A DNA stretch of 14,464 nucleotides from CAYGTK01 sp964352775 (lineage in GTDB: Bacteria; Bacteroidota; Bacteroidia; Chitinophagales; CAIOSU01), in assembly GCA_964352775.1 (NCBI GenBank), contig CAYGTK010000106.1:1-14464 (forward strand). The letters run 5' to 3'. This document shows, piece after piece, positions 13,766 to 14,464 of the stretch. Below the pieces are notes generated by a model. The model was not told where the DNA came from. It worked only from the letters and a program-made list of their open reading frames with translations, and did no database searches. Position 1 is the stretch's first letter. Each line of letters begins with the position of its first letter. Both the position numbers and the translations under genes were made by a program.

Positions 13766-14464
13766 ATGCACATATTATCGCACTACTTTTTAGAGCTAGA
13801 ACAGCCATCGGTCTATCACAAGTTCGGGGTAATAGTTCCAGATCTTTTTAGGCGCTTTAATCAGCACTTAAGGAAAGAAGTGTTTTCGCATGACATTTTA
13901 GAGAATCAAGACCATCAGCAGCTATTTAACGGAATTAAGCGGCACTATGAGGGAGACCATATTTTCCATGATCTACCCATATTTCATGAATTAATGGATG
14001 TAACTAAAAAAGCCTTGTTACAGGCACCCATTCCCCCCTTGCATAAGCGAACCTACTTTATGGCTCATATTCTGCCTGAATTTCTGATAAGTAGAGTTTT
14101 GGTAAGTCAGCAAGATGACGTTTTAGACCGTTTCTACTCAGATATAAATAATGTTAAAGAAAGTGTAATTCGTCAATATTTTGTCACAATAGGCAAGGGC
14201 GAGCAGGCAGACAATGTTTTTAGTAACTTTGATAGGTTTAGACAAGGCAAGTATTTATACCAATTGCTTGACAATGAAATGTTCGCGAACGCGTTATTGA
14301 GGTTGTACAGCCAAATTAGGCCTGTAGAACTGAGTAAAAGGGAAAAAGAAGCGTTCATCAACGTAACATTAGAGTTGGAAGCGACGTATATTTCAGAACT
14401 GTCGGAGGTGTTAATGGTCGTAAAAAGCCAACTTTCGCCCCAGACTAAACCACAACATGAATGA
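13766..14464 (+). CDS. Uncharacterised protein with AcpH-like His/Asp pattern
   Basis: A 232-residue, mainly helical protein without signal peptide. No named family is certain, but the N-terminal layout resembles acyl-carrier-protein phosphodiesterase (AcpH/DUF479): MHILSHYFLE like the MNFLAH start, VPDLF (25-29, D26) like the next conserved aspartate, and GIKRHYEGDHIFH (56-68) like G-I-x-x-H-x-x-x-D. H101 and E105 in MAHILPEFLISR may add to a metal site. Conserved His/Asp positions would therefore be H6, D26, H60, D64, H68 and H101. The protein is longer than E. coli AcpH, and the C-terminal half (about 110-232) is unrecognised. The gene is divergent from tyrS with 86 bases between starts, and its stop codon is the last three bases of the window, so it is complete. 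An out-of-frame ATG lies four bases before the chosen start. Confidence 0.75.
   Translation: MHILSHYFLELEQPSVYHKFGVIVPDLFRRFNQHLRKEVFSHDILENQDHQQLFNGIKRHYEGDHIFHDLPIFHELMDVTKKALLQAPIPPLHKRTYFMAHILPEFLISRVLVSQQDDVLDRFYSDINNVKESVIRQYFVTIGKGEQADNVFSNFDRFRQGKYLYQLLDNEMFANALLRLYSQIRPVELSKREKEAFINVTLELEATYISELSEVLMVVKSQLSPQTKPQHE

Overview
The window looks like a chromosomal segment from a member of the Bacteroidota, most likely a marine or freshwater flavobacterium-like lineage. The basis is promoter elements of the Bacteroidota type (TAnnTTTG), weak or absent Shine-Dalgarno sequences, and typical Bacteroidota versions of RelA/SpoT, PurA, TyrS and PabB. The intergenic spaces also carry short palindromic repeat modules (CTGAGCG / AGTCGAAG and GCATTTGCAATGC types) of the kind scattered through Bacteroidota genomes. 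No rRNA, tRNA, CRISPR array or insertion sequence was recognised.

Left block (6-3227, + strand): three enzyme genes in a row, a short-chain dehydrogenase/reductase, a PLP enzyme of the cysteine synthase / cystathionine beta-synthase fold, and an alpha-oxoamine-synthase-type PLP acyltransferase, closed by a strong hairpin terminator. This is the enzyme set expected for capnine, the sulfonolipid base of gliding Bacteroidota. The cysteine-synthase-like enzyme would make cysteate, the acyltransferase would condense it with an acyl thioester to 3-ketocapnine, and the SDR would reduce the ketone.

Middle block (about 3228-5606): an accessory, repeat-rich island. It holds a small exported protein on the - strand, several long imperfect inverted repeats, and a 364-residue DUF3644-like protein with a HEPN-type R-x4-H motif and A+T-rich, AGA/AGG-rich codon use. 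Two copies of the same palindromic repeat module lie in direct orientation on either side of this gene. It is the best candidate here for an acquired, possibly defence-related gene.

Right block (5607-14464): housekeeping genes. An aldose-1-epimerase-like gene (-) diverges from a full-length RelA/SpoT homologue (+). Then come a Fur-family regulator lacking the structural CxxC, a STAS-domain anti-sigma-factor antagonist, purA and pabB. These run in one direction with short gaps, and purA and pabB overlap by ATGA. tyrS faces pabB, overlapping it tail to tail by 16 bases, and carries an unusual HIGH motif (GIGN). A divergent uncharacterised gene with an AcpH-like His/Asp pattern closes the window, its stop codon being the last three bases.

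All assignments come from reading motifs by eye. No database search or computation was run.
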